Shown: piece by piece, positions 7,782 to 17,164 of the stretch
Layout: each line of letters starts with the position of its first letter
How positions within the stretch are numbered: the stretch's first letter is position 1
DNA from: AV40 sp035568175
GTDB taxonomy: Bacteria > Verrucomicrobiota > Verrucomicrobiia > Chthoniobacterales > UBA10450
Length of the DNA: 64,000 bases
Direction of reading: 5' to 3'
NCBI GenBank assembly: GCA_035568175.1
Contig: DATMON010000020.1
Coordinates: 62,001 to 126,000 of the forward strand
Position numbers and translations under genes: made by a program
Notes under the pieces: model-generated
The model's database searches: none
Seen by the model: only the letters and a program-made list of their open reading frames with translations
Told to the model about the DNA's origin: nothing

Positions 7782-10700
7782 GTGGAAAGATCGACATCCG
7801 GCGAATTGCTCGAGCGTGTCGCGCAATCTGAACCGATTGCGTGGAAGCTCGAACAGATCGAGACAAAACGCGCGCCGGTAAAATTTTCCCACGTCATCGC
7901 GCCAGCCCAGGCGTTTCTGGCTGCGATTATCGCGCGCCGAGTGCAGAAAGCGGTCTGGATTCTTTGCCCGGGTGTGCGCGACCAGGATTCGTTTTACGAA
8001 ACAATCCTGAACTGGCTTCCGAGCGCGCAATTTTTGCCAGAAGCCGAATTCGCCGCGGTCGAAAACGTTTTGCCCGATCCCGAAATCGCGGCCGAGCGTC
8101 TCGCGCTTCTGGCGAAGATCGATAGCGAACCTGGTCCCCACGTCATCGTCGCTACTCGCGCGAGTCTTGATCAACCAGCGCCCAAGCGCGGCGCCGTGTC
8201 TGCCGCGACTTTAGAAATCAAACGTGGCAGCGCCTCGACCATGGAGCAGTTGCTCGAAAAATTGAGCGCGGCTGGTTACGATCGCGTGGCGCAGGTTACC
8301 ACTCGCGGCCAATTCGCCGTCCGCGGCGGCATTGTCGATCTTTACTCGTGGCAAGCGCCGCTGCCCGTGCGGCTCGAGTTCTTCGGCGATAACGTCGAAT
8401 CGCTCCGCGAATTCGACATCGACACCCAAACCTCCGTGGGCGACCTGCGCCAGATCGACATCTTGCTTGGCGCGGCGGACGATCAAACCGGATTTGTTCG
8501 TGATTACATTGGCAAAGAAGACCTCACAATCGGGATCGAGCCGGAGGAAAAGTCGGACGCACAAATTCAAATCAGCGAGAGCTGGATCGAAAGTGGCCCC
8601 GAAGATTTCAGTGGCGCGTTTCCGGATTGCGACATCGGTGAGTTCGCGGTCGGCGATTTTCTGCTTGCTGAAGCGAAGCGCGATCAATTCATCAAACGAC
8701 TGAACGAGTGGCGCGAAAATAACGCGCACATCATCGTTTATTTCCAGACCGAGGGCGAGATCGAGCGTTTCCGCGAACTGATCAGCGCCGACGCATTGCG
8801 AGAAATCGATCTTGTCCTCGGCACGCTCGCGCGGGGTTTTTGTTTTCCACCGGCAAACCTGGTTGTTTTGTCCGCCGCCGAATTGTTCGGCCGTTTCGCG
8901 CCGCACGCGCGAAGGCGGTTGTATCACGCCGAACGCCACCGCGCTCAAATCGATTTCAGCGAATTGAACGAAGACGATCTGGTCGTTCATCTCGAACACG
9001 GCGTTGCTCGTTTCGCCGGTCTGACCCGAATTCCGACGTCGACCAATGGCGAGCAGGAAGTGCTCGCGCTCGAATTTGCCAATGAGGCCAAGCTCTACGT
9101 CCCGCTGGAGCAGGCATATCTGGTCTCGCGATATGTTGGCGTCGGCAAGCGATCGCCGAACCTCAGTTCGCTGGCCGACGCAAAATGGGCGCGCGCGAAA
9201 AAGAATGCCGTTTCGTCCATTCTTGATTACGCCGGCAAAATGCTGGCGGTCCAGGCTGAGCGCGAAACTGTTCCCGGCCATGCCTTCGGCCCGGACACAA
9301 AATGGCAACGTGAGTTCGAACATTCATTTCCGTTTCGCGAGACCCCCGACCAGATGAAGGCGATCATCGATGCCAAAATCGACATGGAGCAGCCGCGGCC
9401 GATGGACCGATTGATCTGCGGTGACGTTGGCTTCGGTAAAACGGAAGTAGCGATCCGCGCGGCGTTCAAAGCGGTCATGGACGGCAGACAAGTCGCCGTG
9501 CTCGCGCCGACAACTGTGCTGGCGCAACAACACTTCGAAGTTTTTCGTCAACGGATGCTCGATTACCCGGTGCGAATTGAAATGCTCAGCCGGTTCCGGT
9601 CGCAAGGTGAACAGCGCAAAATTCTCGAACTGCTTCGACAGGGCGGTATCGACATTGTCATCGGCACGCATCGCCTCATTTCCGGCGACGTCATTTTCAA
9701 AGATCTTGGCCTGGTCGTGATCGACGAAGAACAGCGCTTCGGCGTTTTGCACAAAGAAAAATTCAAGGAGCTTTTCAAACTCGTCGACGTCCTGACGCTT
9801 TCGGCCACGCCGATTCCGCGCACACTTTATCTCTCGCTCGTCGGTGTGAAAGACATGTCCACCATCGAAACGCCGCCGCTCAACCGTTTGCCGGTGGAAA
9901 CAATTGTTTGCGGTTACGATGAACGCATCATTCGGGACGCGATCGATCGCGAGCTGGAGCGGCAGGGCCAGGTTTATTTTTTGCACAACCGTGTTCAAAC
10001 CATCGAGCGAGTGCGGGAAAGAATTGTCGACCTTGTCCCGCAAGCGCGCGTTGAGATCGGCCATGGCCAAATGGATTCGGATGAGCTCGAAGAAGTGATG
10101 GCGCGGTTCGTTGCCGGAAAAATCGACGTGCTCGTCTGCACCACCATCATCGAGAGCGGCCTCGATATTCCGAACGCGAACACGATCGTCATCGACCGCG
10201 CCGATCGCTTCGGTCTGGCCGATCTTTATCAACTCCGCGGCCGCGTCGGCCGCGCCGAACACAAAGCTTACGCCTACCTCCTTTTGCCGCGCGAAATGAT
10301 GACCATTGGCGCGGCGCGCAAACGAATCAACGCGATCAAACAATACAGCTCACTCGGCGCCGGTTTTCGCATCGCCATGCGCGATCTCGAAATTCGCGGT
10401 GCCGGGAGCATTCTCGGCACGGCGCAGAGCGGCCATATCATGGCCATCGGTTTCGACCTTTATTGTCAGTTGCTCAAACAAGCCGTCTCGCAATTGAAGG
10501 GCCGAAAATTTCAGCCGCGGCTCGATGTCGATCTTCGAATTGATTTCGTGGCCACCAACGAAGCCGAGTTCGCTCAGCTCGGTCCCGAGCAACGGATTCC
10601 GGCGTTCGTTCCAGCCAATTACATCAGCGACACTGGATTGCGCATCAAAGCTTATAGAGAGATCGCGGGGATCAGCACCCGCGATCAGCTCGACCGCGTT

Positions 10701-10940
10701 CGGCGCGAGTGGCGCGACCGGTTCGGGAAGTTTCCGGAAGCGGTTGACAATCTGTTTCTTCTCGCCGAAATCAAGCTCGCCGCCGCCAAAGCCGGCATCA
10801 CTCGCGTGGAGGCGCGCGAGCGTAAATTGATGCTGACCCGGCGGGGCGAATTTATACTTGTCGACGGCAAATTCCCCCGTTTAGTTGCGAAACGAGCGCA
10901 TCTCGGGGAAATTTTGGAGCTAACGAAAAAATTTACATGA
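7782..10940 (+). CDS. mfd: Transcription-repair coupling factor Mfd
   Basis: About 1052 residues from the proposed GTG start; the open frame extends further upstream only through the L,D-transpeptidase gene and a repeat. Order: UvrB-like N-terminal region (TTRGQFAVRGGIVDLY), RNA-polymerase-interaction region (VHLEHGVARFAGL), superfamily 2 helicase with Walker A GDVGFGKTEVA and DEEQ box VVIDEEQRFG, motif SATPIPRTL, motif VI RGRVGRA, and the C-terminal TRCF part. It removes stalled RNA polymerase at lesions and recruits UvrA. The start codon is weakly supported (no clear Shine-Dalgarno), so a downstream TTG is possible. Overlaps the next gene by 4 bp. Confidence 0.95.
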   Translation: MERSTSGELLERVAQSEPIAWKLEQIETKRAPVKFSHVIAPAQAFLAAIIARRVQKAVWILCPGVRDQDSFYETILNWLPSAQFLPEAEFAAVENVLPDPEIAAERLALLAKIDSEPGPHVIVATRASLDQPAPKRGAVSAATLEIKRGSASTMEQLLEKLSAAGYDRVAQVTTRGQFAVRGGIVDLYSWQAPLPVRLEFFGDNVESLREFDIDTQTSVGDLRQIDILLGAADDQTGFVRDYIGKEDLTIGIEPEEKSDAQIQISESWIESGPEDFSGAFPDCDIGEFAVGDFLLAEAKRDQFIKRLNEWRENNAHIIVYFQTEGEIERFRELISADALREIDLVLGTLARGFCFPPANLVVLSAAELFGRFAPHARRRLYHAERHRAQIDFSELNEDDLVVHLEHGVARFAGLTRIPTSTNGEQEVLALEFANEAKLYVPLEQAYLVSRYVGVGKRSPNLSSLADAKWARAKKNAVSSILDYAGKMLAVQAERETVPGHAFGPDTKWQREFEHSFPFRETPDQMKAIIDAKIDMEQPRPMDRLICGDVGFGKTEVAIRAAFKAVMDGRQVAVLAPTTVLAQQHFEVFRQRMLDYPVRIEMLSRFRSQGEQRKILELLRQGGIDIVIGTHRLISGDVIFKDLGLVVIDEEQRFGVLHKEKFKELFKLVDVLTLSATPIPRTLYLSLVGVKDMSTIETPPLNRLPVETIVCGYDERIIRDAIDRELERQGQVYFLHNRVQTIERVRERIVDLVPQARVEIGHGQMDSDELEEVMARFVAGKIDVLVCTTIIESGLDIPNANTIVIDRADRFGLADLYQLRGRVGRAEHKAYAYLLLPREMMTIGAARKRINAIKQYSSLGAGFRIAMRDLEIRGAGSILGTAQSGHIMAIGFDLYCQLLKQAVSQLKGRKFQPRLDVDLRIDFVATNEAEFAQLGPEQRIPAFVPANYISDTGLRIKAYREIAGISTRDQLDRVRREWRDRFGKFPEAVDNLFLLAEIKLAAAKAGITRVEARERKLMLTRRGEFILVDGKFPRLVAKRAHLGEILELTKKFT

Positions 10941-11920
10941 TGCGGCAAATTCTCATCGCACTGATCTCAGCCTGCGTGCTGAATTTCTCGCCCATTTGCC
11001 ACGCTGCTTATGCCGCGGGGGACCCGGAAGTCGTCGATGGCGTCGCGGCGGTCGTGAACGGCGAAGTTATCACTTTCTCTCAAGTGCGCGGCCTGGTCGG
11101 GCCGCGAGAAAAATTATTGCGCGCTCAATTCAGCGGCGATGAGCTGATCCAAAAAGTTAAGGAAGCGCGCCAGGCCGCGCTTCAGGATTTGATCGATCGC
11201 CAGCTGATTCTTCAGGCGTTCAAAAAGGAGAACTACCAAATTCCGGACCACTTTGTCGAAGAACGGATGCACGACATCGTCCGCACCGATTTCGGAGGCG
11301 ACCGCAACACGTTCATCAAAACGCTCGAGGCCCAGAACTACAGCATGGGTGAATTCAAAAAGATGGAGATGGAAAAGATGATCGTCCAGGCGATGCGGAG
11401 CAAAAACGTCAAGCTCAACGTCATCGCTTCGCCCGCGAAAGTGGAAGAATATTACAAGGCGCACCGCGACGAATTCACCAGCAAAGCGCAAATTAAATTG
11501 CGGCTAATCATGATCCCGAGCCACGCGAGTGACGGCAACGCCGCCGCTCAAAAGGCGATGGCCGATGAAATTTTCGGCAAGCTCGTCAACGGCGCCGAGT
11601 TCGAACGCATGGCGCAGCTTTATTCCGAGGACAGCACCCGCGAACACGGCGGAGATTGGGGCTGGGTCGAGCGCAAAACGCTGGCCGCCCCGCTCGAAAA
11701 AGCGGCCTTCAGTCTCGAGCCGGGCAAAATCAGCAAGGTCATCGAGTTCAGCGGCAACTACTACATTCTCAAAATCGAAGACAAACACGGCGGCGACACC
11801 AAATCGCTCGCCGATGCGCGCGCCGACATCGAAAAGAAACTGATCCAGCAGGAAGCGCAAAACTTGCAGGAAAAGTGGCTCGTAGGTTTGCGCTCAAAGG
11901 CGTTCATCAAAACTTTCTGA
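10937..11920 (+). CDS. SurA/PpiC-type periplasmic peptidyl-prolyl isomerase
   Basis: 327 residues with a signal peptide (FSPICHAAYAAGDPE). The SurA N-domain follows (VDGVAAVVNGEVITFSQVRG, LQDLIDRQLIL), then a single parvulin domain at about residues 180-280 (IKLRLIMIPSHA, AQLYSEDSTREHGGDWGWVE, LEPGKISKVIEFSGNYYILK). Function is folding of outer-membrane proteins in the periplasm. E. coli SurA is longer and has two parvulin domains; this one has one. Starts inside the mfd stop (ATGA overlap). Confidence 0.9.
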   Translation: MMRQILIALISACVLNFSPICHAAYAAGDPEVVDGVAAVVNGEVITFSQVRGLVGPREKLLRAQFSGDELIQKVKEARQAALQDLIDRQLILQAFKKENYQIPDHFVEERMHDIVRTDFGGDRNTFIKTLEAQNYSMGEFKKMEMEKMIVQAMRSKNVKLNVIASPAKVEEYYKAHRDEFTSKAQIKLRLIMIPSHASDGNAAAQKAMADEIFGKLVNGAEFERMAQLYSEDSTREHGGDWGWVERKTLAAPLEKAAFSLEPGKISKVIEFSGNYYILKIEDKHGGDTKSLADARADIEKKLIQQEAQNLQEKWLVGLRSKAFIKTF

Positions 11921-12026
11921 GTTGTTGATCGCAAAGATCGACGTCCACCCTTCCGCTTCCGGTTAGTCTTCGTATCATCGGGCAAAGCCCGCTTGCTAGC
12001 ACGCACGCTCTTGTTGAAGATGAGCG

Positions 12027-12929
12027 ATGCAAACGCGTATCGGAATCACACTGGGTGATTGCGCCGGCATTGGACCGGAGATTGTCGATCTCGCGTTGAA
12101 ATCGGGACGGGTTCCGGATTCAGCCGACTACGTCGTCATCGGCCGGCGGCCCGATTGCAAACCCGGCGCGCCGACGATTGAAACCGCTCGTGCGGCCGCG
12201 GCTGCGCTCGAAGAAGCGGTCACGCGCGCGCGACGCGGCGAGTTACACGCAATCGTGACCGGACCAATTCACAAAGCGCGAATGTACGAAGCGGGGTTCA
12301 AGTTTCCTGGACAAACGGAGTTTTTTGCCGACCGCTGTGGCGTCGAAAACTTCGCGATGTGTTTAACCGGCGGAAAAATCACGGTCGCGCTCGTGACCGC
12401 GCATATTTCGTTGAGCGAAGTTCCGCGCGCGCTCAAAAAAACTGAGATCGTCCGCGTTGGTTTGTTGCTTGCCGACTTCTTGCAGCGCCGGAAAGCGACC
12501 AAAAACTCGACTGCTTTAAGCAGTCAAGTTCGCATCGCCGTCTCTGGATTAAATCCGCACGCCGGCGAATCGGGAAAGATCGGCCGCGAAGAAATCGACA
12601 TCATCGCGCCGGCGATCGCTGAACTTCAGAAAGGTTGTGGAGCAAGATCGACAATCACGGGTCCGCACTCACCCGATACGATTTTTCATCGCGCGGCCGA
12701 AGGTGAATTCGATGCCGTGCTTTGCATGTATCACGATCAGGGTTTGATCCCGCTGAAACTGCATGCGTTTCATAACGGCGTGAATGTCACGCTAGGTCTG
12801 CCGTTTCCTCGCACCAGTCCCGATCACGGCACCGCATTTGAGATCGCGGGCAAAGGACTCGCGCGTTCTGACAGCATGATCGCGGCGATCAATCTCGCGG
12901 TCGAGCTTGCGGAGAAGCCGAAGATTTAA
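12027..12929 (+). CDS. pdxA: 4-hydroxythreonine-4-phosphate dehydrogenase PdxA
   Basis: 300 residues, slightly shorter than the usual 320-335. N-terminus RIGITLGDCAGIGPEIV; substrate segment GPIHKARMYEAGFKFPGQTE; metal-binding region MYHDQGLIPLKLHAF and PRTSPDHGTAFEIAGKG. It oxidises 4-phosphohydroxy-L-threonine in the DXP-independent branch that feeds pyridoxal phosphate synthesis. It follows the SurA-like gene after 106 bp, the same order as surA-pdxA in proteobacteria. Confidence 0.93.
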   Translation: MQTRIGITLGDCAGIGPEIVDLALKSGRVPDSADYVVIGRRPDCKPGAPTIETARAAAAALEEAVTRARRGELHAIVTGPIHKARMYEAGFKFPGQTEFFADRCGVENFAMCLTGGKITVALVTAHISLSEVPRALKKTEIVRVGLLLADFLQRRKATKNSTALSSQVRIAVSGLNPHAGESGKIGREEIDIIAPAIAELQKGCGARSTITGPHSPDTIFHRAAEGEFDAVLCMYHDQGLIPLKLHAFHNGVNVTLGLPFPRTSPDHGTAFEIAGKGLARSDSMIAAINLAVELAEKPKI

Positions 12930-13010
12930 CCGCTAAATACGCCAACGGACGCTAAAAAAATCTGAATTGATGTTGCAGCTTTAGCGTCATTTCGCGTTTT
13001 TGGCGGACCT
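12930..13010. repeat. CCGCTAAA inverted repeat, copy 1
   Basis: The left arm CCGCTAAATACGCC..GACGCTAAA (12930-12957) begins directly after the pdxA stop. The inverted right arm TTTAGCGTCATTTCGCG..TTGGCGG ends at 13008. The same family is at 51102-51170. Confidence 0.8.
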
Positions 13011-13038
13011 TCTTTTCGACTACGATGACAATTATCGC

Positions 13039-13854
13039 ATGAGCGCGAGCAGGATCGAGAAGTACGTTTCAGTCTTCAACATCGGGCTCCAGAACACGTT
13101 CGTTTATCGCTGGAATTATTTTCTGCGCGCTGCCTTCGGTCTGATCCCGCTCGCCGGCACTGTTTTTCTGTGGAGCGCGGTCTTCAAAGAGCGCGGCGGC
13201 GCTCTTCACGGCTACGACTACGGCTCGATGATCTATTATTATTTGCTAACGATTTTAGTGAGCAACCTGGTCACGCCAACTGAAGACGAATGGCAAATCG
13301 CGGCCGACATTCGCGAAGGCCAGATCAACGCGCTCCTGACCAAGCCGATGAGTTATCTCGCCTATCGGTTCAGCATTTTTTGCAGCGGACGGCTCGTTTT
13401 CACCTTTGTCACGCTGCCACCGATCGCGGTCATCTTTCTTTATTTCCACAACTACGTCGCGCTCCCGCACGATCCGATGGCTTACATCCTCGCAATCGTG
13501 TCCACGATGATGGCGGCGTTCATCCAGTTCTTTATCACCTACTCGCTCGCGATGATGGCGTTCTGGATCTTGGAAATCACCACCGTCGTGTTCATCGTTT
13601 ACTCGTTCGAATACTTCCTCGGCGGCCAAATGTTTCCGATCGACATCATGCCGGCGGGGATTCAGGCGGCGCTGAAATGGACGCCGTTTTACTACGAGCT
13701 GTTTTGTCCGGTCGCGATTTTTCTAGAGCGCTTGAAAGGCCCGGAACTATGGCAGGCGCTCGCGATCCAAACCGGCTGGCTATTCCTAACGTGGTTCGTC
13801 GCCCGCGCGATGTGGCACCGCGGCCTCCGCCATTATCAAGCTGTTGGTGGATGA
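13039..13854 (+). CDS. ABC-2 type permease (PF06182-like), orphan 1
   Basis: 271 residues from the ATG encoding MSASRIEKYVSVFNIGLQNT; an upstream TTG lies inside a repeat and is not favoured. About six membrane spans with the family blocks IYYYLLTILVSNLV, DIREGQINALLTKPMSYLAYRF and QFFITYSLAMMAFWILE. It resembles the paired permeases of daunorubicin-type exporters with unknown substrate. The partner permease is at 18395 and no dedicated ATPase gene lies beside either. Separated from pdxA by a repeat. Confidence 0.85.
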   Translation: MSASRIEKYVSVFNIGLQNTFVYRWNYFLRAAFGLIPLAGTVFLWSAVFKERGGALHGYDYGSMIYYYLLTILVSNLVTPTEDEWQIAADIREGQINALLTKPMSYLAYRFSIFCSGRLVFTFVTLPPIAVIFLYFHNYVALPHDPMAYILAIVSTMMAAFIQFFITYSLAMMAFWILEITTVVFIVYSFEYFLGGQMFPIDIMPAGIQAALKWTPFYYELFCPVAIFLERLKGPELWQALAIQTGWLFLTWFVARAMWHRGLRHYQAVGG

Positions 13855-13858
13855 TTTT

Positions 13859-13923
13859 GTATCTGCCGCCGTCTCTGGCGGCAGAAATTCAATAGATCTG
13901 CCGATGAGGACATCGGCAGCTAC
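13859..13923. repeat. GTAG-type REPIN-like element
   Basis: Two stem-loops: CTGCCGCC/GGCGGCAG and CTGCCGATG/CATCGGCAG. The outer ends are GTAt and GCTAC, i.e. inverted GTAG tetranucleotides as in REP sequences. Confidence 0.75.
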
Positions 13924-14030
13924 AACACGCGATCGCGTCGCGACCTTTTGTCATGTCCAGTCCAGCGGCCGCGGGAAGACATCTCTAAATATTTCCGTGG
14001 TTACCACGCTCACCACGAGAGAAATAGTAA

Positions 14031-14060
14031 AAGATTCCTCCACTTCGGTCGGAATGACAT
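14031..14060. repeat. GTCATTCC..GAATCT family repeat, partial
   Basis: The sequence AAGATTCCTCCACTTCGGTC followed by GGAATGACA is an inverse copy of the family seen at 20563-20597 and 21384-21477. Confidence 0.6.
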
Positions 14061-14070
14061 AAAAAGCGTT

Positions 14071-14133
14071 GTAGCGGCGTTTGTTCTCAAACGCCGAATT
14101 GAATAAACAGGCGCTTGGCACAAGCGCCTCTAC
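14071..14133. repeat. GTAG REPIN, copy 1 of a near-identical pair
   Basis: It starts GTAGCGGCGTTTG with hairpin CGGCGTTTG/CAAACGCCG, then a short A/T-rich spacer, then hairpin GGCGCTTG/CAAGCGCC ending CTAC. The element at 20599-20661 is the same sequence in the opposite orientation with about three differences. Confidence 0.9.
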
Positions 14134-14135
14134 AA

Positions 14136-14381
14136 TTATTTGCTGCGGCGCCTTCTAAGTTGCGAACGCAGGAACGTAAGCGTGTACGCGCCAATCTTTT
14201 TGAGCTCGGCATCCGCCTCGCGAACTTGTGCGGACGAAAAATCTTGCGTTCCCTCGACCATGTCTGCGATTGCAACAATCAATCCGCGTCGCGCCATCGC
14301 CATTCGTTTTTTCTCAAAGCGCTCCAACACGTGCACTGGATGCACTTCAGGATCTAGAAACTTCCATGGAATATAGATCAA
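14136..14381 (-). CDS. Small basic protein, unknown, start uncertain
   Basis: 81 residues if read from a TTG at 14381, directly after an in-frame stop. The segment ARRGLIVAIADMVEGTQDFS followed by QVREADAELKKIGAYTLTFL reads like a real helical protein, then a basic tail LRSQLRRRRSK. No family recognised. The upstream sequence in another frame (KVKRSLGFLVDLYS) also looks protein-like, so the gene may be frameshifted and longer. Its 3' end abuts a REPIN. Confidence 0.4.
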   Translation of the reverse strand: MIYIPWKFLDPEVHPVHVLERFEKKRMAMARRGLIVAIADMVEGTQDFSSAQVREADAELKKIGAYTLTFLRSQLRRRRSK

Positions 14382-14446
14382 CTAAAAATCCGAGTGATCT
14401 CTTGACCTTTTCGTAGTCGAGTTCTTTTACCACACAATCGCAGCAA

Positions 14447-14812
14447 CTATTTCGTTGTCGGTAAACCAGCGGCTTTCCAGGCTTTGAAGCCGCCGGCCAT
14501 CGAGCGGACGTTTTTGTAGCCCATCTTTTGCAAACTTTCGGCTGCGAGCGCGGAGCGTCCGCCGCCGCCGCAATGGCAAATGATCGCCATGTCGCGATCG
14601 GGAAATTTGTCTTCGACCTCAAGCTCGACCATTCCACGGCTCATATGGACCGCGTCGGGAATGTGTTCCTCGTCCCATTCGTCTTTCTCCCGAACATCGA
14701 CGATCACCGTATCGCTGCTCTTGGCTTTTAACACAGCGTCGGTTGGCGAAATTTCCGTGATCTTCTTTTTCGCGTCCGCGACCAATTCCTGGAAACCCTT
14801 GTTCTCAGACAT
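14447..14812 (-). CDS. Rhodanese-like sulfurtransferase
   Basis: 121 residues, single rhodanese domain: VIVDVREKDEWDEEHIPDAV, then active-loop region IICHCGGGGRS, where the expected CxxGxRS is present as C-GGGGRS, and a C-terminal MGYKNVRSMAGGFKAWKAAG. It probably transfers sulfane sulfur in the cytoplasm; partner unknown. Monocistronic, upstream of a nested repeat block. Confidence 0.88.
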   Translation of the reverse strand: MSENKGFQELVADAKKKITEISPTDAVLKAKSSDTVIVDVREKDEWDEEHIPDAVHMSRGMVELEVEDKFPDRDMAIICHCGGGGRSALAAESLQKMGYKNVRSMAGGFKAWKAAGLPTTK

Positions 14813-14822
14813 ACGAGATTTC

Positions 14823-14998
14823 TAACCACGAATAGACGCGAATAAACACGAATTTTTTGTGCTGGGAAGTGCCGGAGCGTTTCTAGCCGCACGATGTTGC
14901 AGCCACGGGCCTGTGGCCCGTCAGGATCTGATCTTTCAAAAAAAGGACGCCGCATAGCGGCGTGGCTACACCTATTTCGTGTCCATTCGTGGTTAATC
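14823..14998. repeat. CACGAATAGA inverted element with a nested REPIN
   Basis: The left arm (14823-14854) is AACCACGAATAGACGCG plus further CACGAAT units. The inverted right arm (14974-14998) is TTTCGTGTCCATTCGTGGTT. Between the arms sits a GTAG-type element (14899-14969; hairpins CACGGGC/GCCCGT and ACGCCGC/GCGGCGT, end GGCTAC). Same arm family at 19198-19297 and 48343-48446. Confidence 0.85.
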
Positions 14999-16212
14999 TC
15001 ACTCGTAGCGCAGCGCTTCGATCGGATCGAGAGCGGCCGCTTTGCGGGCCGGATAGAATCCAAAGAAAATTCCGACTGCGGCGCTGAACATGAAAGCGAC
15101 GATGATGGAGCTAAGCGAAATTAGCGTCGGCCAGTGCGCGTAGCTGGAAAGAATTTGCGAGGCGCCGATTCCGAAAATGATTCCAATCACGCCGCCAACC
15201 GAACTGAGCGCGACCGCTTCGATCAGAAATTGCATGAGGATGTCGCTCCCGTGCGCGCCGACGGCCATGCGCGTGCCGATCTCGCGCGTCCGCTCGGTTA
15301 CGCTCACGAGCATGATATTCATGATCCCGATCCCGCCGACCACAAGCGAGACACCGGCAATCGAGCCCAGCAAGACTGTCATCACCGCAGTCGTTGCCGT
15401 CGCCGCGTCCGCGATCTCCTGTTGATTGCGCACGGTGAAATCGTCGTCGCGACCGGGGCGAATGTTATGGCGTTGTCGCAGCAGCGAGATGATTTGCTGT
15501 TGAGCTGCCGCGATCTGACGGCCGTCTCCGATTTGCACATTGATATTGCGCAACGTCGTCCCGCCGCTGACCCGTTTCATCGCGCTAGTGTAAGGCATGA
15601 TCACGATGTCATCCTGATCGACGCCCTGCGTGCTCAGTCCTTTCGGAGTCAGAACGCCGGTAATTGTGAACGGGACATTTTTAATTCGCAAAATTTGGCC
15701 AACCGGATCGTCGTTACCGTAAATCTGCGAAGCCGTCGTCCGCCCAATGACGCAAACCTTATTGGCACTGCGCACGTCCTGAGCGGTAAACGGCGCGCCA
15801 TCGGCCAGCGGCCATTGTCGAATGTCGAGATAATCGGCCGATTCGCCGTAAATCCGGGTGAACCAATTCTGATTTCCGGCCGCGACCTGCGTTGTTGAAA
15901 CAACTTCCTCACTTACGGCAACAACGCCCGGCACTTCGCGCCTAATCGCCTCCGCGTCTTCGATTTTCAATGTGCCTGCGCCGCCCCAGCCCGTCTTGAT
16001 CCCGCTCGACGTCGTGCTGCCGGAAAAAATCAGAATCACATTTTGACCGAGACTCGCGATCTGCGCTTCCACCTGCGCCTTCGCGCCGTTGCCAATCCCG
16101 ACCATTGCGATGACCGCCGCGACGCCGATGATAATGCCGAGGGCAGTCAACACCGAGCGCATTTTGTTCCGGCGCAACGCGCGCAACGCTATGTTCAAGG
16201 TCGATCCAACTT

Positions 16213-16216
<4 letters not shown>
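14999..16216 (-). CDS. MacB-like ABC transporter permease (FtsX family)
   Basis: 405 residues. TM1 near the N-terminus (MRSVLTALGIIIGVAAVIAM), a large periplasmic MacB_PCD domain (about residues 45-270), then three C-terminal helices with the FtsX signature MNIMLVSVTERTREIGTRMA and the terminal PARKAAALDPIEALRYE. In this organism the permease and ATPase are separate genes, unlike fused E. coli MacB. With the ATPase (overlap ATGA) and the MacA-like gene upstream it forms a tripartite export system acting on envelope substrates. Confidence 0.93.
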
Positions 16217-16974
<758 letters not shown>

Positions 16975-16993
16975 GTCGATCGTGTTCCGTTTT

Positions 16994-17137
16994 CATTAAC
17001 ACCTCGCTTCAGCGAGGTGATTGGCGTCCGCGTTCCATTCGTTAACCGCTTCAGCGGTTTTTCAACTGAGCAGAAGCTGCTGAAGCAGTTGCGGGCGCTG
17101 AGCGCCTGAATCCCCCGGCTAAAGCCGGGTGTTAATG
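16994..17137. repeat. Cluster of five hairpins within an outer inverted repeat
   Basis: The outer arms CATTAACACC (16994-17003) and GGTGTTAATG (17128-17137) enclose hairpins of the type ACCTCGCTTCAGCGAGGT, AACCGCTTCAGCGGTT, CTGCTGAAGCAG, GGCGCTGAGCGCC and CCCGGCTAAAGCCGGG. Several share the core GCTTCAGC or GCTGAAGC. It lies between the MacA-like gene and the ATPase gene and could act on the mRNA of the operon. Confidence 0.8.
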
Positions 17138-17164
17138 GGAAACCTTGGCGCGACATGACAAAAA

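Noticed and set aside
8211..10343. Long open frames on the - strand opposite mfd (370 and 339 codons)
   Set aside because: They mirror the codon bias of mfd, lack recognisable domains, and overlap a certain gene.
13000..13038. TTG start for the first ABC-2 permease
   Set aside because: It lies inside the CCGCTAAA repeat; the ATG at 13039 begins protein-like sequence.
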